The notes under the pieces are model-generated. The model saw only the letters and a list, made by a program, of their open reading frames with translations. It did not search any database and was not told the origin of the DNA. 64,000 bases of DNA, taken from positions 1,860,001 to 1,924,000 of the forward strand of contig NZ_CP109499.1 in NCBI RefSeq assembly GCF_036231965.1, in the 5' to 3' direction. Both the position numbers and the translations under genes were made by a program. This document shows, piece after piece, positions 43,596 to 51,852 of this stretch (positions are counted from its first letter, which is position 1; each line of letters opens with the position of its first letter). The DNA comes from Streptomyces sp. NBC_01428 (GTDB lineage: Bacteria; Actinomycetota; Actinomycetes; Streptomycetales; Streptomycetaceae).

Positions 43596-46262
43596 CTAAA
43601 GCCCCGCCAGTGCGCGTTCCGCCTTCTTCACCAGACCGTCGGCTCCGCTCGTGCGGGCCAGGGTCAGGCCCTTGTTGAGTTCCGTCACCGAGCGGGAGGC
43701 GATGCCGTACTCGATACGGGCCGCCGCGTGCTCGTACTGGCAGGGCGAGGCCTCCAGGTAGGTGACCGCCTGCGCGGCCAGCCGGACGGCGCGCTGGCCG
43801 GTCTCCAGCGCGGCGGCGCAGCGCAGGGCCTCACCGATCGCCGTGTCGGTGCCGAACCGCTCGGCCTGGCGGCGCGCCTCGGCCGCGAGGGCCACCGCAC
43901 GGGACGGGTCCTCCGCGGCGAGCGCTCGGGCGAGGTCGACGGCCCAGGGCGCGAGCACCGTGTTGTGGTGACCGCGCGCGGTGGCCGCCTTCTCCGCCGC
44001 CTCCAGTTCGTTGACACCCTCCTTGGTGCGGCCGAGGGCGATCAGCAGCCGGCCGCGGACGGAACGGGTGTCCGGGAGGACGATCGTGGAGGGGTACGGC
44101 GGTGCGAAGCCGTAGCGTTCGGCGATCTCGGCCGCCTGCTGGACGTGACCGCGCGCCAGCAGGGTGTCGATGAGGCCGCAGGTCGCCGACCAGTACAGCG
44201 GCAGTCCGCGTCCGACGCGCTCCGCGAGCCGCAGGGACTCGCGCTGGTAGTGCTCGGCGTCGGCGAGACGGCCCCGGCGGCGGTGGGCGAGTCCGAGATA
44301 GGCGTTGGCCAGGGACAGATGGCCGCCGCTCCAGCCGGCCTTCACATAGGCGCGCAGGGCTTCGCTGAACAGGCTCTCGGCCCGGTCGAGCCGGTCGGCG
44401 TAGGCGTACGCGCTGCCCAGCATCAGCAGGAGTTCGACGCCCCACTCGGTGTCGGTCCAGCCGAGTCCGGGTGCGAGGCGGCCGTTGACGAGGGCACGGT
44501 CGCAGAGTTCCACGACCTCCTCGGCGTTCTCGCCCCGGGTCATCGCGTCGAAGCCGCGCAGTATCAGCACGGCACGCTCGGAGTTGTCGCGGCCGGCGCA
44601 GGTCTCGGCGAGTTCGGCGAGGCCGCTGGAGTGTCCGGAACGCTCCTCGCCGGCGTGGATGCCCTCCCACATGTAGTGCACGGCCTGCAGCCGCATCCGG
44701 GCGGGTCCGGGCGTGAGCCGGTCCACCTCGGCGTCGACCGTGCGGACGGCCTCGTCGAGCTGGTTGTTGTGCAACAGCGCCTGGGAGAGCCGGAAGACGG
44801 CGTCCACGCGGACGGTGTCCTCCAGGCCCGGCCGTTCGAGCGCGGCGCGCAGGTGACTGATGGTCGTGGACGGCGCGGTCAGGAGGGTGGCACAGCCCAG
44901 TTCGTAGAGCAGCAGCGCGTGCACCTCGGGCAGCGGCGGCTCCTGGAGCGCACGCTCCAGACAGCGCCGGGCGGCGTCCGGGGCGCCGACGGCGAGGTGT
45001 TCGCGGGCCGCCTCCCGCATCTGCTCGACGAGTTCGGGGTCGTCGTCCGGGTGCACTTCGAGGAGGTGGCGGGAGGCCGCCGCGGCGCCGCGTCCCGACT
45101 CGGTGACCGCCCAGGCGGCCTGCCCGTGCATGGCGGTGCGCAGGGCGTCCGGGATCGAGCGGTAGACGGCGGTCGCGATGAGCGGGTGCACGAACTCCAG
45201 GTCGCCCTCGGCACCGTGGCCGTTCGTGGACTGAGCGGTCGTCAGGATGCGTGCTGCGCCCAGCAGTTCGGCGCAGCGCTGGGCCTCGTCGTCGGGCATT
45301 CCGGCGAGTTGGCCGGCGAGGTCGAGGGAGATGCCGGTGCCGAGGATGGCGGCCGCCCAGGCGAACCGGGTGGCGTCGATGCCGAGTCCTTCGAGGCGGG
45401 CGACGAGTCCGCGGCCGCGCGCCGAGCGGTTCAGGTCGCGCAGTTCGGCGGCCGAGCCCTCGCCCGGTTCGAGTTCGCTGTCCTGGACCTTGGCGAGCAG
45501 TTCGACGGTCTCGTAGGGGTTGCCGCCGGTGACCGCCCAGACCTCGCGGCAGAAGGGCGCGTCCGCGTGCTCCCCGAGCGTGGCCCGGGTGAGGCCCTCG
45601 GTCGCGACCGGGGTGAGCGCGCTGAGGGTGGAGATCGGGAGGGCCGCGGCGGCGACGGCGTCGAGCAGCCGGGCGCTCTCGCCGCTGACCCCACCGGGCC
45701 TGCGGGCGACCACGACGAGGACGGACAGGTCGTCGAGGCGCTCGGCGAACGCGGCGAGCCAGCGCAGGGTCTCCTGGTCCGCCCAGTGCGCGTCGTCGAT
45801 GAGCAGGACGAGCGGCCAGTCGCGCTTGGCGAGCCGGCGCACCGCGGCGACGAGTCCGTCGCAGACGCCCTGCGGGTCGGGCTGCCGGTCGCCCGGTTCG
45901 GTTATGCCGAGCGCGGGGCCCGCGATGTCGTACCAGTCGCCGAGGTACTCGCGCGCCTCCTCCGGAAGCAGCGAGACGAGGGCGGGCTGCAGCAGATGCC
46001 GTACGACGTTGAAGGGGACGGACGTGACGGTCTCGCCGCCGCGCGCCGACCACACCGAACAGCCGTTGCGTTCCGCGATGCGGCGCGCCTCGGCGAGGAG
46101 GGCCGTCTTGCCGAGGCCCGCGTCGCCGCTGAGCACGAGCAGGCTGCCCGAGGTCGCGGAGTCCGCGCGCAGCGCGGTGATCGCCGCTTCGAGTGTGGCG
46201 ACCTCCTCGTCGCGCTCCCACAGGGAGGCCGAGGCGACCGCTCCGGGCCGTACCTCCGTCAT
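43596..46262 (-). CDS. Large AAA ATPase/TPR protein related to LuxR/MalT (LAL) regulators, no HTH
   Basis: ATG at 46262 with GGGAGG upstream gives 888 residues. Walker A SGDAGLGKTA lies at about 45-54 and Walker B LVLLIDDAHWAD at 151-162. A winged region and a long array of TPR-like helices (such as ALLLYELGCATLL, LAHRRRGRLADAEHYQRESLRLAERVG) follow. LAL proteins normally end in a LuxR helix-turn-helix. Here the frame stops at KKAERALAGL, exactly where that domain would begin, and the remaining 136 bp to pcaL cannot encode it. It is thus a signal-transduction ATPase without a DNA-binding domain, or a truncated regulator. Confidence 0.88.
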   Translation of the reverse strand: MTEVRPGAVASASLWERDEEVATLEAAITALRADSATSGSLLVLSGDAGLGKTALLAEARRIAERNGCSVWSARGGETVTSVPFNVVRHLLQPALVSLLPEEAREYLGDWYDIAGPALGITEPGDRQPDPQGVCDGLVAAVRRLAKRDWPLVLLIDDAHWADQETLRWLAAFAERLDDLSVLVVVARRPGGVSGESARLLDAVAAAALPISTLSALTPVATEGLTRATLGEHADAPFCREVWAVTGGNPYETVELLAKVQDSELEPGEGSAAELRDLNRSARGRGLVARLEGLGIDATRFAWAAAILGTGISLDLAGQLAGMPDDEAQRCAELLGAARILTTAQSTNGHGAEGDLEFVHPLIATAVYRSIPDALRTAMHGQAAWAVTESGRGAAAASRHLLEVHPDDDPELVEQMREAAREHLAVGAPDAARRCLERALQEPPLPEVHALLLYELGCATLLTAPSTTISHLRAALERPGLEDTVRVDAVFRLSQALLHNNQLDEAVRTVDAEVDRLTPGPARMRLQAVHYMWEGIHAGEERSGHSSGLAELAETCAGRDNSERAVLILRGFDAMTRGENAEEVVELCDRALVNGRLAPGLGWTDTEWGVELLLMLGSAYAYADRLDRAESLFSEALRAYVKAGWSGGHLSLANAYLGLAHRRRGRLADAEHYQRESLRLAERVGRGLPLYWSATCGLIDTLLARGHVQQAAEIAERYGFAPPYPSTIVLPDTRSVRGRLLIALGRTKEGVNELEAAEKAATARGHHNTVLAPWAVDLARALAAEDPSRAVALAAEARRQAERFGTDTAIGEALRCAAALETGQRAVRLAAQAVTYLEASPCQYEHAAARIEYGIASRSVTELNKGLTLARTSGADGLVKKAERALAGL

Positions 46263-46550
46263 CCCGCTCCCTCCCCAAGGTCGCCCAAACGACGTACAGG
46301 GAACGAGCCTAGCCGTCCGGACGCCTTGGTGGAGGCGGGACCCGTCACCAGTTGCCGGGACGAGTGACAGCCGTGTATTGGAGGCGACGCCCCGGGGCCT
46401 CCGACGACCGTTGTGAAAGTTACTGACAGTCGACGGCCGGGGAAATGACGCCAACTTTCCACCCTCGTTGCGCCGGGGCCCGACCGTGAGGGGCCCCCGC
46501 ACGCCGGCGGGAGGAACCGGCACGAGCGCTCCCGCGCACGACTCCGACCT

Positions 46551-46818
46551 GCGCGCGGCTTCGCCGCCTCGATCGTCCCCGCCGGGCCGCTCGGCGACCG
46601 GGTCGGCCGTCGTCCGGTCGTGCTCACCGGGCCCAGCTCGTCACCTCTCTCGGTCCCCCTCCTCAACCTCCATCAGGACGAAGGCACTTCGAACACCGTG
46701 AAGGGTTCGCGGTCCTCGTGCCGGGTGCGGTCGTCGGACTGATGGCCGCCCCGGGCCGGAACGGTCTGCGACTGCCGCCGCCGGCGGAGCGGACCCCGGT
46801 GCGGCTGGTCCTGAAGTG
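46551..46818 (+). pseudogene. Decayed gene, possible MFS transporter remnant
   Basis: From 46551 one frame reads FAASIVPAGPLGDRVGRRPVV, which matches the motif A loop of major facilitator transporters (G-x-L-x-D-R-x-G-R-R). The frame then degrades. In another frame, EGFAVLVPGAVVGLMAAPGR and a short tail end at TGA 46816-46818. No start codon, helices or continuous frame join them. It lies in a 621-bp gap between divergent genes; 46263-46550 holds nothing else I can identify. Confidence 0.4.
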
Positions 46819-46883
46819 ACCCCGGCGGCCCGGGAGGGGAACCCTCTCATCCGCCTTTCACCCGAGGCTCATACGGTGGGTCC

Positions 46884-47903
46884 ATGACGCAGGTGACTCC
46901 CCCCGGCTGGTATCCCGACCCCGGGCAGACAAGTGACGCTCCCGCCGCCGAGCGCTGGTGGGACGGTAGGACATGGACGGATCAGGTCCGCCCCGTCGGG
47001 TCGGCCGCCCCTTGGGGGCCCCCGGCGTATCCGCCGACGGGGCCCCATCCGGCACCGCCGGGGTCCCGTAGGCGCGGACTGCGCACGGGCATAGCGGTCG
47101 CCGCCGCCATCGCCGTACTGGCGGGGATCGGCGGCGGCGTGTACGCCCTGACCAAGGACGACGGCGGCAGCTCCGCCTCCCGGAGCCCCGGTGGCCAGGT
47201 CGGCCCCGACGGCCGGGGCGGACCGAGCGGCGGTCCGAACGGGCAGGGCGGTTCCGGCGGCGAGGGCGGGTCCGGCGGCCCGGGCGGTGCTCCCGGGGAC
47301 TCCGGAGGATCCGGCGGCCCCGGCGAACAGAGCCCGGCGCCCGGTCAGTCGGGACAGCCGCAGACCGAGGCCGGCTACGCCACGGACTCCTACAACGGCA
47401 TCAGCATCCCGGTGCCGGACGGCTGGACCGGCCAGGACGGCACGGGCAGCGCGACGGTCTCCACCAAGGACACGTACAAGTGCCCCGGCGACACCTCGCA
47501 GAAGTGCCAGCGCGGCGGCGCCTATTCGGCCCCCGCCAAGCTCCAGGGCCTGAAGGCGAAGACCGCTGAGGCGGCGGCCAAGGAGGACATCTCCAAGAAC
47601 GCCACCGAGTCGTACGGCAAGGGCTACGGCTCGATCACCTCGCACAAGGAGCTGGCCTCCAAGGCGGTCACGGTGGCCGGGCAGAAGGGCTACCTGGTCC
47701 GCTGGAAGGTCGCGACGAGCAAGGGCGACGACGGGTACGTCGAGTCACTCGTCTTCCCCTCCCCCGCCGACCCCTCCTCGCTCGTCGTGGTCCGCTTCGG
47801 CGTCGACGTCGGTTCCAAGGCGCCCGAGCTGTCGACGATCGACACCATCACCAAGGGCATCAAGGTGGCCTCGGGGACCGGCGGCGACGGGCAGAACGTG
47901 TAG
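46884..47903 (+). CDS. DUF2510 membrane protein with Gly-rich linker
   Basis: The 339-residue protein starts with DUF2510 (PPGWYPDPG...RWWDGRTWTDQVRP), a short domain with the WYPDP and WWDG/W motif. A Pro-rich stretch, one membrane helix (IAVAAAIAVLAGIGGGVYAL, about 71-90), then a long Gly/Ser/Pro-rich linker and an extracellular domain from about 165 (GISIPVPDGW, CPGDTSQKCQRGG with two Cys) follow. Topology is cytoplasmic DUF2510, outside C-terminus. Role unknown. A hairpin terminator follows. Confidence 0.88.
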   Translation: MTQVTPPGWYPDPGQTSDAPAAERWWDGRTWTDQVRPVGSAAPWGPPAYPPTGPHPAPPGSRRRGLRTGIAVAAAIAVLAGIGGGVYALTKDDGGSSASRSPGGQVGPDGRGGPSGGPNGQGGSGGEGGSGGPGGAPGDSGGSGGPGEQSPAPGQSGQPQTEAGYATDSYNGISIPVPDGWTGQDGTGSATVSTKDTYKCPGDTSQKCQRGGAYSAPAKLQGLKAKTAEAAAKEDISKNATESYGKGYGSITSHKELASKAVTVAGQKGYLVRWKVATSKGDDGYVESLVFPSPADPSSLVVVRFGVDVGSKAPELSTIDTITKGIKVASGTGGDGQNV

Positions 47904-47927
47904 CGGCAGGTCCTCCGGACATGGTTC

Positions 47928-47972
47928 GGCCGGGTGGAGCGCCCCTCCGCTCAAGGGGAACCCCACCCGGCC
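47928..47972 (+). terminator. Hairpin terminator after the DUF2510 gene
   Basis: GGCCGGGTGG (47928-47937) and CCACCCGGCC (47963-47972) form a perfect 10-bp stem with a smaller CCCCT/AGGGG stem inside the loop. It lies between convergent genes. Confidence 0.7.
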
Positions 47973-48055
47973 GGGGGGTGCGCGCCGCCCCCGTCCCCAC
48001 GGTGCGGCGCGTGACAGGCCGTCGTCCGGTCATCCCGCGGACGGCGGCCTGAGTC

Positions 48056-48673
48056 TCAGGTCAGGCCCAGGGCAGGCAGCACGACCGCCTCCACGAACTG
48101 TGTGAGATACGCCGCGTCCGCGTACTGCCCCTCCAGGAGAGGGCGCACCCGCAGGACGCCGAGCATCTGGGCCGGTACGAACTGCAGCGCCGGATGGTCG
48201 GCGGCGATCTCACCGCGCTCGACGCCACGGGCGATCATCTGCCGCAGTTCGACGACCTCGGGTTCGACGAGAGCGTCGCGGAGCGCCTGCTGGAGCTCCT
48301 TGTCCTGCATCACGGCGTTGCCGAGGCCCTGGAGCAGCTGGGTGCTGTCCCGTCCGGCCCACTCGCCGGCGGCCCGGGCCGCCTCCCGCAGATCACCGGC
48401 GAGAGAGCCGGTGTCGATCCCCGTGAACGTGGGGCAGCGGTTGTTGCGCAGCGCGGCGGCCACGAACTGGGGCTTGGTCCGCCACTGGCGGTAGAGCGTG
48501 GACTTGCTGCAGCGGGTGCTGGCGGCGACGCCCTCCATGGTGAGCGCCTCGTAGCCGCATTCCCGGATCTGTTCGAGCACGGCGTCGAAGAACTCCTGCT
48601 CACGCTCGGGCGTGATCTTGGAGCGGCGCGAGGCGACGACCGTTTCCGGTCCGTCCGCGGCCTGCGACGTCAT
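48056..48673 (-). CDS. TetR-family transcriptional regulator
   Basis: ATG at 48673 with GAGGAG upstream gives 205 residues. The helix-turn-helix is in YEALTMEGVAASTRCSKSTLYRQWRTKPQFVAAAL. The remaining helices form the ligand domain with TetR_C-like ARGVERGEIAADHPALQ. Upstream of its start lies an array of GTATCGGTACACTG repeats, the probable operator, shared with the divergent PAP2/EamA-type genes. Confidence 0.92.
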   Translation of the reverse strand: MTSQAADGPETVVASRRSKITPEREQEFFDAVLEQIRECGYEALTMEGVAASTRCSKSTLYRQWRTKPQFVAAALRNNRCPTFTGIDTGSLAGDLREAARAAGEWAGRDSTQLLQGLGNAVMQDKELQQALRDALVEPEVVELRQMIARGVERGEIAADHPALQFVPAQMLGVLRVRPLLEGQYADAAYLTQFVEAVVLPALGLT

Positions 48674-48730
48674 GGCGCTTCTCCTCGCTGCATCCGACGC
48701 GTGTGGGTGTCGTGCTGCACACACTCTAAT

Positions 48731-48797
48731 CGATACGCCACTGTACCGGTACTGCTCCGTATCGGTACACTGGCGTATCGGTACACTGTCGTATCGA
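48731..48797. promoter_or_regulatory. TetR operator array, 16-bp period
   Basis: CGTATCGGTACACTGG (48758-48773), CGTATCGGTACACTGT (48774-48789) and a partial third copy CGTATCGAT (48790-48798) run head to tail. An inverted copy, CGATACGCCACTGTACCGG, lies at 48731-48749 and differs from the complement of the direct copies at only a few bases. Placement between the divergent TetR and PAP2 genes suggests control of both. Confidence 0.75.
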
Positions 48798-48859
48798 TGA
48801 GCCTTGGACAGGATCCACTCCTCCGGACCGGACGCCGAGTGGATCCTGTCCTGGGCTCA
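48798..48859 (+). repeat. 62-bp inverted repeat (23-bp arms) upstream of the PAP2 gene
   Basis: Arms 48798-48820 and 48837-48859 are complementary at 21 of 23 positions around a 16-nt loop, each containing GGATCC. It starts where the TetR operator array ends and lies 44 bp before the PAP2 start, so it would be in the 5' leader of that transcript. Confidence 0.75.
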
Positions 48860-48903
48860 CCGCGCACCACCCCACGCACGATCGTCAGCAAGGGGGCCGG
48901 GGG

Positions 48904-49833
48904 ATGGATTCCCGAACCGAGCCTGCAGTTTCCACGTCCGCATCCGAGTCCGCGCCGGAACCGGAGCCACCCGACGCGGCCGTACCCGCGAGGGCGCCGG
49001 GCCGCACCCTCGCGTGGGCGCGCACCTCCGCGCACCGCACCGGGCCGGACCTGCGCGACAGCGCCGCGCGGCCGCCGCTCGTACGCGAGGTGCTGCTCGT
49101 CGTCGGCCTCTTCGTCGTCTACAAGGTCGGCCGCCAGCTGGCCACCGGTCACACCGCGGAGGCGTTCACCAACGCCCACCGGGTGTGGGACGCGGAGCGC
49201 TCCCTCCACCTCCCGGGCGAAGGCGCCGTACAGACCGCCCTGCTGCACAGCGACACCCTCGTGCACATCGCGAACACGTACTACGCGACCGTGCACTTCC
49301 CGGCCACCGCGGCCTTCCTGGTCTGGCTCTATCTGCGACGCCCCACGCACTACGTGTGGGCACGCCGGGTGCTCGCCCTGGTCACCGCCGCCGCCCTGGT
49401 CGGGCACCTCACCTTCCCGCTGGCCCCGCCGCGGCTGCTCACCGAGTCCGGCCTCCTGGACACCGGGCAGCTGTACGGGCCCTCGGTCTACGGGGCGCAC
49501 CCGGCGACCGACGCGATGGCGAACCAGTTCGCCGCCATGCCGTCGCTGCACTTCGGCTGGGCGCTGATGGTCGCGATCGGGCTGATCGCTGCGACCCGGT
49601 CGCGCTGGCGCTGGCTGTGGCTGCTGCATCCGCTGCTGACGCTCGTGGTGATCGTCGGCACCGCGAACCACTACTGGCTGGACTCGGTCGTCGCGGCCGC
49701 GCTGCTCGGCGTCGCGCTCGCCGTGGTCCACGCGCCGCGCCGCACGGCGACGACCGCGGTCCGGGGCCAGGGGCACGGACGGACCAGGATCCCGGCGCAG
49801 GACCGGCCCGAGCTGGTCGGAGCGGGCCGATGA
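48904..49833 (+). CDS. PAP2-superfamily phosphatase, inositol-phosphotransferase-like
   Basis: The 309-residue protein has a Pro/Glu-rich cytoplasmic N-terminus and about six hydrophobic helices. The phosphatase motifs are MPSLHFGWA and GTANHYWLDSV, the two His-containing parts of the PAP2 active site. The form with this spacing resembles the AUR1/inositolphosphorylceramide-synthase-like branch. It acts on a lipid phosphate or phosphoinositol lipid in the membrane. It is translationally coupled to the next gene (ATGA overlap). Confidence 0.88.
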   Translation: MDSRTEPAVSTSASESAPEPEPPDAAVPARAPGRTLAWARTSAHRTGPDLRDSAARPPLVREVLLVVGLFVVYKVGRQLATGHTAEAFTNAHRVWDAERSLHLPGEGAVQTALLHSDTLVHIANTYYATVHFPATAAFLVWLYLRRPTHYVWARRVLALVTAAALVGHLTFPLAPPRLLTESGLLDTGQLYGPSVYGAHPATDAMANQFAAMPSLHFGWALMVAIGLIAATRSRWRWLWLLHPLLTLVVIVGTANHYWLDSVVAAALLGVALAVVHAPRRTATTAVRGQGHGRTRIPAQDRPELVGAGR

Positions 49834-50786
49834 ACCCGACCCTCGCCGCCATCGTGCTGTCCCTGTTCTCCGCGGTCGCCTACGCCGCCGCGGCCGTCGC
49901 CCAGGAGCGGCTCGCCGCCCGGTCGGGCGGCTCGGGCACCCTGCGCCTGCTGGCCGACGGCGCCTGGTGGTGGTCGGTGGTGCTGAACGCCGCGGCCGCG
50001 CTGCTGCACGTCGCCGCCCTCAAGTACGGAACGCTCACGCTGGTGCAGCCGCTCGGCGCGCTCACCCTGGTCGCGGCGGTCCCGCTGGGCGCGCGGGTCG
50101 CCGGCCGGAAGGTCAGCCCGGTGGAGTGGCGCGGTACGGCGCTCACTCTGATCGGCCTCGCGGCCCTGCTCGTCACGGCGTCCGGCCCCGCGCCCGACGA
50201 CGTGCTCAGCCTGCCGCAGGCGCTGGGCGTGGCCGGTACGACCGCCGTGCTCATCGGCGCCCTGTCGCGCGGCGCGCGGCCCGGGCTGCGGCACGCGACG
50301 GCTTCCGGTTTCGCGTCGGGTGTCGCCTCCGCCCTCACCCAGACGGTGACGGTGGCCGCGACGGACCGTTCGGACTCGCTGCTGAGCGCCCAGGTCGTCG
50401 TGGTGGCGCTGCTGGTGGCGGTCTTCGCGGCGGGCGGGCTCCTGCTGTCGCAGACCGCCTATCAGGGCGGCCTCGGCGCACCGCTCGCGGTCGTGACCCT
50501 CGCCAATCCGCTGGCCGCCGCGGCGATCGGCCTGTCGCTGCTGGGCGAACGGCTGCAGGGCGGAGTGGCGGGCGTCCTGCTCGCCCTGGCCGGGGCGTCG
50601 GTCGCGGGCTGGGGTGTGGTGACACTGTCCCGCTCGGCTCCGGAACGCGCCGCGGACATGGCCGAACCGGCCGTCGACGACGACCACCCGGTCGCGGCGG
50701 TGCTGGCGCTGGAACCGGGATCGGCGGCGTGCGAGCCGTCCCTGCTGCCGCAGCAGCCCAGTCCTGGACACCTCACGTCGCTGTAG
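49830..50786 (+). CDS. DMT-type (EamA-like) multi-helix transporter
   Basis: ATG at 49830 overlaps the PAP2 stop. The 318 residues make about nine to ten hydrophobic helices (LAAIVLSLFSAVAYAAAAVAQ, LTLVQPLGALTLVAAVPLG, APLAVVTLANPLAAAAIGLSLLGERLQGG). The GLSLLGE turn is typical of drug/metabolite transporters and the related magnesium/nicotinamide-like NIPA group. A hydrophilic tail of about 45 residues ends the protein. Substrate unknown; the TetR operators upstream suggest inducible export. Confidence 0.85.
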   Translation: MNPTLAAIVLSLFSAVAYAAAAVAQERLAARSGGSGTLRLLADGAWWWSVVLNAAAALLHVAALKYGTLTLVQPLGALTLVAAVPLGARVAGRKVSPVEWRGTALTLIGLAALLVTASGPAPDDVLSLPQALGVAGTTAVLIGALSRGARPGLRHATASGFASGVASALTQTVTVAATDRSDSLLSAQVVVVALLVAVFAAGGLLLSQTAYQGGLGAPLAVVTLANPLAAAAIGLSLLGERLQGGVAGVLLALAGASVAGWGVVTLSRSAPERAADMAEPAVDDDHPVAAVLALEPGSAACEPSLLPQQPSPGHLTSL

Positions 50787-50834
50787 CGCGGGCGTCCCCG
50801 CGGTCCGGACGGAACGCGGGGCCGGGAACCACAG

Positions 50835-50866
50835 CACCCCGGCACCCCGGCACCCCGGCACCCCGG
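50835..50866. repeat. Four tandem CACCCCGG octamers
   Basis: CACCCCGG is repeated four times without interruption (50835-50866) in the gap between convergent genes, next to the terminator. Confidence 0.8.
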
Positions 50867-50874
50867 CGGAAAAC

Positions 50875-50912
50875 GGAAGGGCGGTCGCGGAGAGATCCGC
50901 GACCGCCCTTCC
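50875..50912. terminator. Perfect 16-bp bidirectional terminator
   Basis: GGAAGGGCGGTCGCGG (50875-50890) and its exact complement (50897-50912) flank a 6-nt loop between the convergent transporter and scramblase-like genes. Confidence 0.85.
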
Positions 50913-50942
50913 GTGCTTACGGGCCGCAGCGGCCCGGTCGGT

Positions 50943-51800
50943 TCATCCCAGTCCGCGGGAGTCCTGCTTGAGCGCCGTGTCGACGGTGAGCGCCGTCGCG
51001 ACGACGAGGCTCAGCAGGGGTTCGGGGAGCTGGAAGTGGATCTGCAGGACGTAGTTGTCCGCGGTCGTGAACATGGTCTTGGCGAGACCTTCCCAGGTCT
51101 TCGTGATCCGGGCCACCTCGTTGTCGGCGTGGTCCACGATCGCGAAGTTCCAGGCGCGCCAGTTCTCCGCCTTGATCGCGCCGACCTGCTGTCCGTTGGC
51201 GTTGATCGCGAAGTTGATCTTGCCGAACATGTTCTGCTGGACGATCTCACCGACCGGCGAACCGTCCGGACGCGTCACGATCACCCGCGACTTGATGAAC
51301 TTCGCGGGACGGGTCAGCAGCAGCTGCGGCTGCCCGTGCGCGTCACGGATCTCCAGCTTGTGGGTCATGTACTGGTCGAGGCTGGAGACGAAACGCAGGA
51401 TCTTCTTGAAGGCGTTCTGCCCGACCTGGACGACCGAGCCGATCAGGTTGCCCTGCTGGTCCATGACCTTGTACTCGTTGGTCAGCTCGATCAGCTTGGC
51501 CTTCTGGTTCACCACCAGGACCGGCTCGGTGAACAGGCCGCCGCCGCCGGCGCCGCCCGCGGCGACTCCGGCCTGCTGCTGCACCTGACGCTGGACGCGC
51601 GGGTCGGAAGCCGGCGCGGCCTGCTGGGGGAACGCCTGCTGCGGCGCCTGGGCCTGCTGCGGAACCTGCTGCGCGGCCGAGGCCTGCTGGTCCGCATTCG
51701 TGTGGTCGGTCCACTGCGAACCGTCCCAGTAACGCACCGTCTGGGGCGTTCCGTTCGGGTCCGGGTACCAACCTGCAGGAGTGTTCGAATGCGTGGTCAC
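50943..51800 (-). CDS. DUF2510 plus phospholipid-scramblase/LURP-one-like protein
   Basis: The 285-residue protein begins with DUF2510 (PAGWYPDPNGTPQTVRYWDGSQWTDH), has a Gln/Ala-rich linker with many Gln-Gln pairs (about 38-78), and then a beta-rich domain starting FTEPVLVVNQKAKLIELTNEYKVMDQQGNLIG with later SRVIVTRPDGSPVGEIVQQNMFGKINFAI, the tubby/LURP-one-related scramblase fold. A C-terminal hydrophobic helix (LLSLVVATALTVDTAL) may touch membrane. Role unknown. It is the second DUF2510 protein in 5 kb. Confidence 0.88.
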   Translation of the reverse strand: MTTHSNTPAGWYPDPNGTPQTVRYWDGSQWTDHTNADQQASAAQQVPQQAQAPQQAFPQQAAPASDPRVQRQVQQQAGVAAGGAGGGGLFTEPVLVVNQKAKLIELTNEYKVMDQQGNLIGSVVQVGQNAFKKILRFVSSLDQYMTHKLEIRDAHGQPQLLLTRPAKFIKSRVIVTRPDGSPVGEIVQQNMFGKINFAINANGQQVGAIKAENWRAWNFAIVDHADNEVARITKTWEGLAKTMFTTADNYVLQIHFQLPEPLLSLVVATALTVDTALKQDSRGLG

Positions 51801-51852
51801 CGGGGCACACTACCGTGACATGGCCGGAAATCAACCGGCGGTCGACCGGCCA

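Noticed and set aside
43383..46367. Nearly 1000-codon open frame antisense to the AAA/TPR gene
   Set aside because: Composition-driven shadow. The opposite strand has Walker motifs and a ribosome site.
48804..49830. In-frame upstream extension of the EamA-type transporter gene
   Set aside because: It overlaps the whole PAP2 gene in another frame. The ATG at 49830, coupled to the PAP2 stop, is the natural start.
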